From Nymphaea colorata (taxonomy: Eukaryota > Streptophyta > Magnoliopsida > Nymphaeales > Nymphaeaceae), in assembly GCF_008831285.2 (NCBI RefSeq), contig NC_045139.1, forward strand, positions 35,995,706 through 36,059,705: a stretch of DNA of 64,000 bases, given 5' to 3'. Every line of letters begins with the position of its first letter. Position 1 is the first letter of the stretch. The position numbers and the translations under genes are program-made. The notes beneath the pieces were generated by a model. That model saw nothing but the letters and a program-made list of their open reading frames with translations, searched no databases and was not told the DNA's origin. Positions 23,901 through 33,240 of this stretch are shown piece after piece.

Positions 23901-26900
23901 AACACGTATGAGCTATCCGTCTATACAAAAGCCGAGGCATAAATAAGTGAACAGGTTAGAGATGACAAAAAGTATATCTTATCAGAAAGAAGCCATGATC
24001 TCAATGGTTGGTCAAATAACATTGAGCATTAAGTTTTTATTACATTCTTGCTCAGTTGTCCAAATCGCAAGTCAGATACAAGTTGTTCAAGAGCCTAAAA
24101 AGACTGATCAGGACTAGCTAGTCCGACTATGTCCAAGCTGCTTAATATATTATGTGGAAATGAATACAAAAAAGTATAAACCTGTATAAATAATGCACAT
24201 ACATATTTATATAAACCTGTATAAATAACGCACATACATATTTATAGGTCAGTAATTAGTGGGCTGACCAATAACTAAGTTGACTAATTGACTAGCTTGA
24301 TCAACTAGTCACTAGTTTGAAGCACAAGTCAGTTGATACTTGATAACAAGCTCAACCGACTATCCAGGATTTTGACAATTAAGCATTCTAGTAACTTGAT
24401 CGTAGCAATCATTATGTTACCTGGCTCTTTATAAAGTCAACAAGAGTACCAGAACCAAGAATCCGCATTTCATCCTGCTGTGTTTGGTCAAGAAGAGTCC
24501 GTACAATACACAGCAAGCTCGTCGCAAAAAGTGGCCTGAGAGCATTTCCAAAATATGTTCAAGGGACACAACACAAGGATGCATCATAAGTAACGAAGGT
24601 CACAGAAAGCACCAAAGAAGAATCATTTTCATAGATTTACTTTCAAACAAGGACCTAGCTAGCTTCTGGTAGGTATAGTCTAAGAACAAAGAATACCATG
24701 AAAAAGGAAATCCAAGTCCCTCAATATGTCATAAGTAGCTCAACAAAAAGAACTGGTACATGCAAATATTGTTTGGGATTGTCATGCAAACAAGATAGCA
24801 TCTTATTTTGAGAAAGTTAACATGAAACTGTATTAGAAGTGGAAGGCCAGATACCTTCATTCCAAATGCATATACAGATCCATGCAGCAAAAGGATGGCT
24901 CTTCAATAAATTTGGTTAAGTAAGAAAGAGATTGTCCAACTTCTCCAACTTTTTTGTACACATGTTCCGTTTATCTCCACTTTTTTATTTACCAAATTAC
25001 TAAAACAATACTTTACATTCAACTTACTAACTGAAACCAAGACACTGGAGGAAACAAAGAAGGATGGCAGGAAGATAATCTCAAGAACACACCGGAGAAG
25101 GCTTTTTTGAACAGATATACAGCTCATATTTGAATTTAAAAGCCATAAAAAATTCTTTGTCATCACCTAGAGAGGTGATAATATGATATCAATGCAATCA
25201 GTTTCCTCTTGAGAATATAAAGTAAGCTATCCCTACAAGTTATCCTGGTTACACATGAATCAACTTTTAGTAATATTTTGACTAATTAAAATATAAAAGC
25301 ATAGTTGGTTTCACATATCACTGAGAGCAATATGCATAGACAAATCTAAGATCGAAAAGGAACTTACATTTGCTCCTTACAGGAGACTAACAGTTTTCTG
25401 TATATGCACAAGATAACTTTTACTGAATTGAAGTGCTCATTTCGCAAATCCTTATAGCATCTTTGCTCAAGGTGCTCCGTTATCTATAATGCAATGGTCC
25501 AGAAATTTGCAGTTAGAGAGCAAGCAATTTGGACTGGTTATGCAAAAAGGAATCTAAGGTTAGCAACATGGATGAATGGCTCAACATTAGGATCCTAAGC
25601 AAGAATTCAAAGTCATCATTAAATCATGTGTCAAGTGAAGACTGAACAAAAATCAGCACACAATCTCAAGATACATAAGTTGTGAAACAATCAATCAAAA
25701 ACATATTCATATTCCCCTACTTACGATACAAACGATCTTCAATTAATGAAAATTTGAGCAAGTAAAGATACAGATCTGAACATAAACGCAAACCTAGCAG
25801 TTAGTGATGAATACAACAAGGTGAGAATAGAATAAGGGGAGAACTACAAGGAGGAAAAACGAAAAAGGTCACTTAGTCATTCACAAATTAGACACAAGAA
25901 TGCATAGTAATTGGTTATACAAGAAACTCAGAGAACATCTTCTATAATTGCAGAAATAAAGCTATCAGTCCCCAGCAAACACATATTGTCACACAAAGAA
26001 AAAGGAGATTTTAGGACTGATCTGTGATGATATATGGCATTTACTAAAGTTAAGTGGAAGGATCAGACCAAAATTCTGAAAGCAACAAAATGATGAACTT
26101 CAGAAGACCATTAAGAGTGAAGAGATCTGAATGGTGTCTCATTTGCATATGTTCTGTTACACAAGTGGAAGTACAAAAAGCACAATTGAGTAGACAAAAG
26201 AAGTCATAAGCACCATTCACAGCCGAGCAACGGTAAGATGATTACAAAATCTCGAAGCTGCAAATGCCAACCACAGTAATCGGTGTAGGAGATACATTCT
26301 TATTACTGCAGAGATATCAGCTTATATTTGAATCTTATTGCACTTATTTCAGCATGTATAATAAATTTTGTTTTTCATGAAAGCAATGACAACCACCACA
26401 CGTTATACTTGATCAATAAAAATGATTTAATAAAGAAAAGGAGAAAAGAGAAAAAGGTTTCTTGAAGGAATATTTACCTTGGGCACGCGCATTGGATTTT
26501 TTGACGCATATTCACAGAGCTTAGCAATCTTCCTATCATTTATTTCAACTTCCTAAACAGGAAAACAGAAAAAGATTTAAGAAGAAGAAAAGAATAAAAA
26601 ATAACACTACTAGTGTAGGAAAAAATAGGCAAACCAAATCCTTCACAAAACATTGTCCTTAATTTGGTAATCAATTTATAGAAACAAGTGACAGAACCCT
26701 AGCGTGTTTTCACTGCTTAATATAAAAAACTTTGCTGCAAATTCACAGGACCGCGATATACTACTCACTTCTTTCCACATCATTAACATTACTTGTCTGA
26801 TTCAACAAACACATAAACTAAAAGAACCTTTTGCGTTCAAGTCAATTTGGTGAATGCTTCTTTTGCAACAAGCGCGTAAACTTGAATCACAATTGCCAAA

Positions 26901-27251
26901 GTCATCATTCGCAGACAATCCGTTTAACGTGTGAAAAAGTTGAATTATTAAACCCGGAAGCAAAATTTTAAACAGAGAAGTGAAACCAGCCTCAAGCGCA
27001 CCGAATTCATCATTTTATATCACGCACAATTGTAAAATTTTCCAATTCCAGAACGTCTAATTCTTCGAACAAGGAAATGTGAACAATAAAAGAAGAAGCC
27101 GCGATTGAGATTTCACCTGAGACCGCGGCAATATATCAGCTAGAAGCTTCTTGTACCGTTTCACAGGCTGCCTCGACCGCGCTCGCAACGAGGGACACAA
27201 GTAACAGAGGGTGCCGCACGCTGGTAATACCCTCCTCGACACCACCCCCAT
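8975..27251 (-). CDS. EFR3-family protein (EFOP / SEMI-ROLLED LEAF 2 type)
   Basis: Nineteen exons, all phases consistent, giving 3081 nt (1026 aa plus stop): 27117-27251, 26478-26552, 25368-25483, 24421-24535, 23792-23920, 22050-22097, 19366-19568, 19058-19254, 18666-18958, 17994-18137, 17438-17881, 16902-17048, 16356-16431, 16127-16254, 15814-16014, 9794-9934, 9569-9697, 9220-9426, 8975-9127. The N-terminus MGVVSRRVLPACGTLCYLC is the cysteine-rich, potentially palmitoylated EFR3 start. Then come armadillo-type helical repeats (FNLEGLIPKLCQL, LLLSSIWTQATSPGNTPANF) and the family C-terminus SPYDKFLKAAGC. EFR3 proteins anchor the PI4-kinase alpha1 complex at the plasma membrane; the rice member SRL2 affects leaf rolling. 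Length and motifs fit a working gene despite the retrotransposon in intron 15. Exon 14 uses a weak GTTTTC donor, chosen because it joins to VDPYLHLVDD as in homologues. Confidence 0.92.
10113..10481 (+). repeat. 5' LTR of the copia element
   Basis: 369 bp, bounded by TG and CA, with a TATA-like CCTATATATT near 10221-10230. No difference from the 3' LTR was seen by eye, which suggests recent insertion. Confidence 0.92.
10482..10627 (+). repeat. Duplicated leader segment, copy 1 (between 5' LTR and PBS)
   Basis: 146 bp of GC-rich sequence beginning GTTCACGTGCTGCCCC, apparently identical to 10685-10830. It separates the LTR end from the primer-binding site and is absent after the 3' LTR. Confidence 0.93.
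10629..10642 (+). other. Primer-binding site (tRNA-iMet type) of the copia element
   Basis: TGGTATCAGAGCCA is the standard plant copia site complementary to the 3' end of initiator tRNA-Met. It normally abuts the 5' LTR; here it lies 147 nt downstream. Confidence 0.92.
10685..10830 (+). repeat. Duplicated leader segment, copy 2 (original position)
   Basis: The second copy of the 146-bp segment, downstream of the primer-binding site and shortly before gag. This is probably the ancestral location, because a leader between PBS and gag is normal. Confidence 0.9.
10900..14892 (+). CDS. Copia Gag-Pol polyprotein, interrupted by an in-frame TGA
   Basis: The first ATG of the frame is at 10900 (MDDAVISKLDD). 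Order: copia-type Gag (about 10960-11600); CCHC zinc knuckle C-X2-C-X4-H-X4-C at 11656-11697; aspartic protease DSGA at 11959-11970; integrase with an HHCC zinc region near 12361-12475 and the core, including GVAERKNR near 12835; reverse transcriptase from about 13740, with the YVDD catalytic box at 14224-14235; and RNase H (SDADWAGC near 14720, SSAEAEYRA near 14840). The frame stops at TGA 14890-14892, where relatives have tryptophan (EMLW), and continues open for 102 further codons. The element is thus autonomous in layout but probably defective in RNase H unless the stop is read through. Confidence 0.95.
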   Translation: MDDAVISKLDDALDTGSNTKGENLPVHVTSIRLNKDNYLSWSAALEIGITSRGRLHYITGEKPSPSKTDSQRPTWALEDSQVKVWIISSVSADIQPLILRKSTAYDMWTVLARMYGRKKRVLRAYQIKRSIYALKQGDLSVASFYAALKTKWEELDYHVNDDWKCGVDHALYWEKEWMDRTFIFLGGLRDEFETIRSQILNCDEIPGIEEVYARIESEEQRRQIMHIDSHQGSSPAAFVSHTSGTGQRPTRRCSHCNKVGHSVDFCWDLHPEKRLVRGRPPPHRRAPSVPEPSPGSTNVAKSKLSSDQLRELQAYISRLSTQDDASTSEGAKLAQALVATSDQGNSSLGDWIVDSGATHYMTGDPTMFQEYRLTSGQQRVAMADGSSISVAGKGSLSLLNKYCLHNALHVPNIPVNLLSVSSITKELNCNLIFSADRCLLQDLGTGQKIGIGSVIDGLYRLPVQVASALISATSGQLPGMEDRSIIMRWHERLGHLPFPLLKKLFPRMFHSVSLDTFACEVCQLSKHVRASYPISFNKADRPFALVHSDVWGPSGVPTCRGFHYFMTLIDDYSRCTFVYLLKERSEVPDIVKNFVAFVETQFQTPVQTLRTDNAQEYVSQSLDDFLRSKGIIHETSCSYTPPQNGVAERKNRHLLNVTRAIMFQRHVPKRYWGDALLTSAHLINRMPTRVLNGHSPYSVLWPTQNPWPLTPQVFGCVCFVHDHSPTLKKLDARSIKAVFLGYSSTQKGYKCVDPSTSRVYVSRDVTFHEHVAYFPATPLQGECLGDRREEYSSHQLIQFMDFLDYTVSSSSVEDVVRKDRDSQMEGGPVEEQSRGHLFGQVYSRKKKDVMEDVDVANPNLPNLVTSPDDPSPMNEELPIALRKGTRSCTSHPIQRFVSYAKLSKDYKCFVTSLSMAVIPRSVEDARKDPKWLQAMTEEMDALKKNSTWEVVDIPKGTHLVGSKWVFNVKYKPDGTVERYKARLVAKGFSQKYEIDYLETFAPVAKLKTVRVILALAVQKKWSMDQLDVKNAFLNGHLEEEVYMSMPPGYARNGKCCYLKKALYGLKQSPRAWFERLRVVMKTNGYKQGNGDHTLFIKQRNGLVSLLLVYVDDMIVTGDDEGEKKKMKETLAAEFDLKDLGKLRYFLGIEIARSETGLVMSQRKYTLDLLKETGKLGCRPFLTPMESGTRISIKSGTILDEEGKGRYQRLVGKLIYLTLTRPDITYAVGVLSQFMHAPTDCHWKSAERVLGYLENDPGKGLLYTRQDRLSIEGYSDADWAGCTDTRRSTTGYCIFLGGNLVVWRSKRQEVCSRSSAEAEYRAVAMGVIEML
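14893..15198 (+). pseudogene. C-terminal RNase H remainder of copia Pol, after the stop
   Basis: Same frame as Gag-Pol, immediately after the TGA. It carries the conserved copia tail (CDNKSAINLANNPV, RTKHVEIDRHFIRER, QVADVLTKSL) and its own stop just before the polypurine tract. A single base change, not a frameshift, separates the two parts. Confidence 0.92.
15184..15192 (+). other. Polypurine tract of the copia element
   Basis: GAGGGGGAG lies directly before the 3' LTR, the expected plus-strand primer site. Confidence 0.88.
15193..15561 (+). repeat. 3' LTR of the copia element
   Basis: 369 bp, apparently identical to the 5' LTR. The sequence after it (GTTTTCCC) is host intron and has no copy of the duplicated leader segment. 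Confidence 0.92.
17882..17993 (-). other. GC-AG intron of the EFR3-like gene
   Basis: The exon ending at 17994 (minus strand) finishes HGK with AAG, and the intron starts GCAAGG. It ends CATTCAG before AFPEPLFHQLL. Homologues read straight across this joint, so the donor is GC and not GT. The sequence AAG|GCAAGG matches the known strong consensus of GC-AG introns. Confidence 0.85.
22338..22572 (+). mobile_element. Solo LTR (copia-like) with 5-bp target duplication
   Basis: 235 bp, ends TGTTGA and TCAACA as a 6-bp inverted pair, flanked by TAAAC on both sides (22333-22337 and 22573-22577). It contains a TATA-like TATTTAAG and a segment (GAGGGTTTTCCACGT) resembling the LTR of the full copia element. 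It lies in an intron of the EFR3-like gene. Confidence 0.88.
24175..24244. repeat. Tandem repeat, 2 x 35 bp
   Basis: Two 35-bp units in an EFR3-like intron that differ at one position (AATGCAC versus AACGCAC). Confidence 0.9.
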
Positions 27252-27665
27252 TCACAAATACACAATCAAAATTGAAGAAGAATTGTCACGAAATCAAATA
27301 GACGATCAGAAGTTTATGGACTTGGCCCTTCAACGCCAATCCTGAATTGATTTTCGAGATGAGCACCAGCCTGCGCCAAATCAAGATCACCCACCCAAAA
27401 AAAAATCACGAAAATGGCAGCGAAAATTCTCGAAATTGTCGTCTCCAGGAGAAGAAAAAATAAGATAAAGATCAAAATAAGTAATTAGAAAGAAATCAAC
27501 AAATGGGCATTCATCTACGACAAAATTCACCTCTTCTGAGCCCTCCTAAGGGTGGGGAAAGAGGCTGGGCAGGCACTCACGGGAGCATAGGAACAACAAG
27601 GAGGACGCTCTGAAACAAGGACGTTCTGCTTTTGAAGAGAGAGAGAGAGAGAGAGAGAGAGGAAG
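27252..27665 (-). promoter_or_regulatory. 5' leader/promoter region of the EFR3-like gene
   Basis: Upstream of the ATG at 27251, with no coding sequence. It contains a (GA)n tract at about 27640-27661, seen as CT on the gene strand, which is common in plant core promoters and leaders. The start site is not determinable. Confidence 0.4.
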
Positions 27666-28847
27666 AGGAATTTAATATATGAATTAATTACAATATTATG
27701 AATTTGCTTCCGGTACATAGGATGCCTTCTATAATTCAGAGATGCAAAAACGCAAAAGACCAAAGTACCCGTGAGACTTTTCGAAAATGACGGCCCTCAC
27801 GATGAGTTGGTTGCGTTGAAAAAAGCGGTAGCTGTGAGTCGCCTTTGGCTTATGTGATCTGACGATTCTGCCCCTGTGATTTCTTTCAAATGACAACACG
27901 GTTTCAAATTCATGGGGCAGTTGACAAGTTTGACGAAGCCAATTATCTTTCAAATATATTCTTATTATTTTATTACATAAAATATTTTTATTGTTTGATT
28001 TTTTTTTTACATTTAAAATTTCTATCATTTATAAATGTATTATATCGAGCAAGGGTGATTAAACATACTGTTTAATGCAATGTATCGAAACAATGTGTTG
28101 TGGAACAAAGAAATTCATAAAAATGTCTTTTTAAATCAACTAAAAGTAATTTTATTTTTTAAAAATAATTAAAATATTAATATGTGGTAACATTTATTTT
28201 TATGGATCGCCGAATTAAATTTGACTAACCCCATGAGAGTAGACTAATTCAAGCATATTTTTTTGGAGAGGGGCGAAGTCAGGGAGGCTTGCATTGGCCC
28301 TGACCCACTTCAAATTTTTTAAAAAAATATATTTAAATTTTTAAAATTTTTAATTAAAACTTAGAAACTTTAATTCAGATTTTTTTATGAAAATTTTTTG
28401 ATGTCCCTATTGAACATGACTGAACGACATGGGTCGGACCGACCATTTTTCCGGCCAGCTAGATGAAAATAATCGAAAAATTATGATTTAGTTGACTTTA
28501 TTTTTAATTTTATTATTTCCAACCACGTAGTATAAATGGTTGAGGTAGTCTAAGATGGGCGAGCTCAGTGCAAGCTGGATGGCTGAAAAATGGTTATTTA
28601 TTTATTTATTTATGGTCTCGCTTATAATAAAAACAAGTAAGACCAAGATTTTGATAAACTTATTTGCCAACAACTTGGGCCACATGCAAAATCTGAAAGC
28701 TTTTGGATGATCTAAACATCATTGGTTTCAAAAAAAACTTAATTTAAAAAAAAACCCCGGTTTTTAAAAGAAAAAGTGAATAACATAAGGTTTTTTATGA
28801 TATATAAATGCACATAAACTAATTTTAAAAACTCATAAAAAAAACTT
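27666..28847. other. AT-rich intergenic, no gene seen
   Basis: Very AT-rich. Near 28270-28300 a GGGGCGAAGTCAG motif resembles the end of the hAT-type MITEs found further right, but no complete element is defined. Confidence 0.55.
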
Positions 28848-29106
28848 GGGATGTTTGGATGGCACCCTGAAACCAGGTTTTTGGAGTGTTTAGGCGTCGC
28901 CAAAATCGGGTTTGAGGAAAACCCAATTTTAGCAAAACTTGGTTTTAGAAAATGGAGTGAAAAACTCGAACCACCTTAGATTATTCATAAAAAATCAGGT
29001 TTTCAGCACCGCGACAAATAAACCAAGTTTTTGAAACTCGTTAAAGAACTTAGTTTTCATAAATTCATAAAACCGAGTTAGAAGAGGGTGTTATCCAAAC
29101 ATCTCC
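28848..29106. mobile_element. Second Tourist-like MITE, diverged
   Basis: It starts GGGATGTTTGGATGGCACC and ends GGGTGTTATCCAAACATCTCC, and matches the element at 2171-2453 along its length (AAACCAGGTTT, AAAACTTGGTT, GGAGTGAAAAACT, TTATTCATAAAAAA). The target duplication is unclear. Confidence 0.72.
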
Positions 29107-29168
29107 TTGATTTTTACAAAACTCGGTTTTTGCACCCACTAACACTAAATATTTCCTCTTGGTCACAA

Positions 29169-29696
29169 TTAGGGGTGAACAAGAGCCGAGTCTAGTCAGC
29201 TCAAGCTCGGCTTGACTAATGAAACCTCGAGCTCAACTTGGGTCGAGCTCGAAAATAGATCGATGGAAGTAACTCGAGCTCAACTCGGGAGTTACGTGTT
29301 GAGTTCGAGCTCGACTCGATTAAGGTTCGACCAACTTGTTTGAATTAAATTGATATTCATTGTTACGTATTGAGTTTGAGCTCGACTCAATTAAAACTCG
29401 ACAAATTTGTTTGAATAGAATTGATATTTATCGTTACGTGTTGAACTCGAGCTCAACTCGATTAAGGCTCAACAAATTCGTAAACTCGTTTGAATATATT
29501 GACTTGATTAAGGCTCGACAAACTCGATTAAAGCTTGAGCTCGACTTAGCAGTTACGTGTTGAGCTCGAACTCAACTCGCTTATTTGAACGAGGCGACTC
29601 ATGAACTCGAGCTCCAATCGTTAAGCAAATGACTGTACTCGAACTTATTCACGAACGGAGCTTTAACGAGTCGAGCTCGATTGTTGATTCACAACC
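29169..29696. repeat. GAGCTCGA-rich interspersed repeat with weak inverted ends
   Basis: Contains many iterations of CTCGAGCTCGA/GAGTTCGAGCTCGA, bounded by TAGGGGTGAACAAGAGCCGAG on the left and a degenerate reverse complement (TTCACAACCTA) on the right. Similar in kind to 36295-36733. Non-coding, probably a hAT-type MITE. Confidence 0.55.
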
Positions 29697-30392
29697 TATT
29701 TAATTGAATCGGCCGATACAATGAATCCATAGCTGGTCAATTTTGAGAAGGAATCCGATTCGCCAGGATGTGGTCCACTTTCGTAGCTTATACGCTTTTA
29801 TAGCTGTCTGGTCCAATTTCAAAAGACTTCGGATCTTGAGCCAACTTTAAATATCCGTATCGGTTCATATATAGGATTGTGTATCGCTTTTATTTTTTCA
29901 ATTTTGACATGTAAAAACAATTTTAAATATTATAAATTAATTTTTAAAATAAAAATAAATAAAATTATAAACCTGTATCATTTTCAACCGGTATTAACAA
30001 TATTTGGTGCAATTTCTCTAATTAAATGTTGGTCAATATTAGCCATGTCTTTTTGATCTTGACAGCCACAAAAGCAATAAAAGCCATGAAAGTGAAAAAG
30101 AAAAAAACAAAAGAGGCAAAGGCAAACAAAGCGTCGGCTTCCAGAGATGCTCTGTTTGTTTTGATATATTTAATATGCTCATTATGATTAGTCCTTGTTG
30201 GCCAACCACCTTGTTATAAAGGTGTCAATGTATAAGATAAGTCAAAATCATTTTAGGGTAAGTTGATGAAATATTTTCTTAGTGGTAGTCTTTTATGAGT
30301 TTGTATAGGAAGACAACACTCTTGATGGTATATAAAGATTAATATCTCAAGTGGTAATTATAGAGTTTAGGGTGAGCAGGAAGAGCTAGCGG
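29697..30392. other. Intergenic, no gene seen
   Basis: No supported feature. Confidence 0.55.
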
Positions 30393-30592
30393 CCGGATAG
30401 AAAGCCGAAACTCCCACCCAACCCTTTTTTTCCTTTAAGGTATAGGGCCTAGTTTTGGTGTTTTGAATGCTGCTGCTTCAACTTGCATATCAGTGACCCT
30501 CTTTTGCAGTACAAAAGGTTAATGCCCCTAACACTAAAAATAGAGATTGTTCGACTACCAACGCCACCAAGTTATGAGAGTATTGCTTCAAC
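30393..30592 (-). mobile_element. SINE-like repeat (family 1)
   Basis: Shares GGGTCACTGATATGCAAGT (minus strand) with 39205-39350 and the preceding AACTTGGTGGCG head with 7806-8110. Box B is degraded. The tail contains the GGGTTGGGTGGGAG motif seen in the 7.8-kb copy. Confidence 0.5.
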
Positions 30593-30662
30593 TTCTTTAG
30601 GATTTTAGTTGAAGAAGCCATTTAAATCTTGTTTGATAACCTCAAATCTCAAAAGTCGAAAT

Positions 30663-30842
30663 CAGTGGCGGAGCCACATGGTGACTGATGTGGGCAACTG
30701 CCCCCACCAGCTTCACAAAGTTTATTTGTTTTTACATTAGCTATTTGATATATTTTAGTGTTTATATATATAGGTGCCCCAAAAAGCATAAAACTTGTTG
30801 AATTAATGCCCACACCAGTCAAAATTTCTGACTACGCTAGTG
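30663..30842. mobile_element. hAT-type MITE, 180 bp, perfect 8-bp TSD
   Basis: It starts CAGTGGCGGAG and ends CTACGCTAGTG (imperfect inverted ends), flanked by the perfect 8-bp duplication GTCGAAAT at 30655-30662 and 30843-30850. CAG-type ends with 8-bp duplications are diagnostic of the hAT superfamily. Internal GGGCAACTGCCC is an inverted repeat shared by relatives at 31360, 31843 and 61663. Confidence 0.9.
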
Positions 30843-31163
30843 GTCGAAATTGATCTGAAGTCCATGCCACTCATGATCCACAATTCAAACAAACAAGGGA
30901 TTTCAGTAATGTGGATTTCATATTCATAATATATATGAAAGAGTCCGAATCTACGTCTGAGGGAGGGGGATAGTAGACTAATCCAGATCCATGGATTTGA
31001 GATCCTCAACAATTAGAGGCCGCTCCAAATATTTGCACTTTGAGCTATGCCAAGCCCCTATGCTCCAACTTCAACTCGTCTACGGATAGCTTTGGCATGT
31101 GCAATGAGTGATTACAAAGTAACCAAAGCATGACCTAAAAGTTTTCACAATTTAAACAACATT

Positions 31164-31354
31164 TGTAATAACCCGGCTCACTCTTGGGCTCGAGCATCTA
31201 GTTCGGTAGATTTCAACCCGCCCTCTAATAGTTTCAGCTTCAACCCCAACAAGACTAAGAACCATAACAACCATCTATTTTAGTAACTTCATTTATAAGC
31301 CCTTGAAGATCCATCACAATCTTGAATACGAGATTAAATTTCGAGGGTGTTACA
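31164..31354. mobile_element. Small solo LTR or TRIM-like element with 5-bp TSD
   Basis: 191 bp, begins TGTAATAACCCGG and ends GAGGGTGTTACA, flanked by perfect ACATT repeats (31159-31163 and 31355-31359). TGTAA.ACCC...GGGTGTTACA ends are typical of plant gypsy/chromovirus LTRs. No coding sequence. Confidence 0.82.
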
Positions 31355-31359
31355 ACATT

Positions 31360-31475
31360 GCATTACTTAAATAAACAAATATTTGAATATCTATATGAAA
31401 ATAAATAAACGTTTTGAGGCTGGTGCGGGCAACTGCCCACACTGACCAAGATGTGGCTCCACCTTGCTTGAGCAC
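31360..31475 (-). mobile_element. hAT-type MITE fragment, minus orientation
   Basis: On the minus strand it reads AAGGTGGAGCCACATCTTGG then GGGCAGTTGCCCGCACCAGCC, matching the left half of 30663-30842. The other end is missing next to the solo LTR. Confidence 0.65.
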
Positions 31476-31842
31476 AACACTGGAATCACAAGCTAACAAA
31501 AGTTGAGTAAAAAGCAAACAACTTTGTTGGGTGTGGGGGTAAACGCTAAAGTCTTTGTGTGTGTGGCCTTTGATGGGTACCATCATTGTCATTCATAAAG
31601 GAGGGTGGCAAGCCTGGCTTGAGTGAAAGCTCTATTTGGTGAAGTTTCAGGTCAATGAATGAGGGAGGTGGGGTGGGGCCACATGTGGTCACATGCCCAC
31701 TCAAAAGGGGAACTTGAGAGAGGAAGCCTAATTGCTAATTTGTTGGCTCCACATTTTCCTTCATAAAAAGGCATCTGCATATGACTGGTAGGTTTTATGG
31801 CCTTTTGTCCAACATGTTACTGACTGCCAGTCTTCTGTATGA

Positions 31843-32034
31843 CAGAGGCGGAGCTACAATGTGGCTGGTGTGGGCAATTGCCCACACCAGCCCACAACAT
31901 TTACTTTATTTACACATATAAACTTCATCAATTTTTAGTTTTTTTATATGTGAGTGCCCCTTAGAGTTTGAAATTTAAACCTACAGTGCCCCTCAATTAA
32001 ATTTTTTTAACTGCCCCAGTAGGACTCTCTTCTA
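31843..32034 (+). mobile_element. hAT-type MITE, right end missing
   Basis: It starts CAGAGGCGGAGCTACAATG and contains GTGGGCAATTGCCCACACC, like 30663-30842. No matching right terminus is found, so it is truncated or degraded. Confidence 0.65.
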
Positions 32035-32199
32035 GGAAAAAAAAAAAAAAGAGAACTAATTTCTAGGGATATAGCGTAGCGGGTCGGGCCAAAATGCAAT
32101 AGTAAGGTATGTATATGTTTTGGTTCCCATGAACATTAGCTCCTTAGGCCTTATAATGTGAGTTGTAGCATCAAATTGATGCTGCATTGGCGCCACAAT

Positions 32200-32362
32200 C
32201 AAGGGCGGAGTCAGAAATTTTTCATGAGGGAGAGCCAAATTAAAGTTTCTAAATTTTTTCGTGGGGTCAAAACATCATTTTTCAAATTTTTTATATAAAA
32301 TAAGTGAAATTTTCTAAAATTTATATGAAGCCAAGACCCATGCCCCCCTGGCTCCACCCCTG
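32200..32362. mobile_element. hAT-type MITE, 163 bp, imperfect 8-bp TSD
   Basis: Ends CAAGGGCGGAGTCAG and CTGGCTCCACCCCTG are inverted copies. The flanks GCCACAAT (32192-32199) and GCCACACC (32363-32370) agree at 6 of 8 positions. The AT-rich interior differs from 30663-30842, so it is a separate subfamily. Confidence 0.72.
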
Positions 32363-32721
32363 GCCACACCCACTGCAACACAACCCAAGATCTAGAAGGT
32401 ATGGAAAAAGGGAGGGTGACTTCAGTTTTTTTTTGGGTAGATGGCCTCTTGCTCACCTAAAAGAAAAGAAAGAGATTATAAGATAAGTATAGAATGTTGA
32501 TATTTTGGATATAAATGCCCATATTTTGATTATTGAGATAACATCTAGTGTAATATACAGAACCTAGTTTCATCCAATTACAAAAATTAATAAGAAAAAA
32601 CACCCAAAAACTCCAACCTTTTGCCTGTCCATCTCTCCCTCTACATAGCCAGTCCTATTTTAAAAATGGTTTATATATATATAAAAGAGGAAGAGAGAGA
32701 GACTTTAGAGTAGGATCTAGT

Positions 32722-32876
<155 letters not shown>

Positions 32877-33018
32877 CTTTTCAAAGTCACCTAGCTATCT
32901 AAGCAACCCGCTTTAGAAAAAAAGTAAGCGTGGGGCCTAAAAAAGATATGAGTGGGCCGTAAAACATAATACATGCCGCAGATTAATGTGACACATCTAA
33001 AGGCGAAATCAAAAAATT

Positions 33019-33240
33019 TATGTAGGGAAAGCCCATTCAATTTTTGGGAGGGATTGAATACTCAAGTGCACGTCAAGTAATTTGGCCCCCCTACATGACA
33101 TGCACCCTCACTGCCAGGAGATATGTAGGGAAAACCATTTAATTTGTGGGAGGGATTGAATGCTTGAAGGCACATCAAGTAATTCGGCCGGGCCCCGGCC
33201 CCGGCCCCCTACATGACACAGCCCTTACTGCTGGGCACGT
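33019..33240. repeat. Tandem duplication, units of about 103 and 119 bp
   Basis: Copies 33019-33121 and 33122-33240 both read TATGTAGGGAAA...GGGAGGGATTGAAT...CATGACA. The second has an expanded CCCCGG run. Non-coding. Confidence 0.82.
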
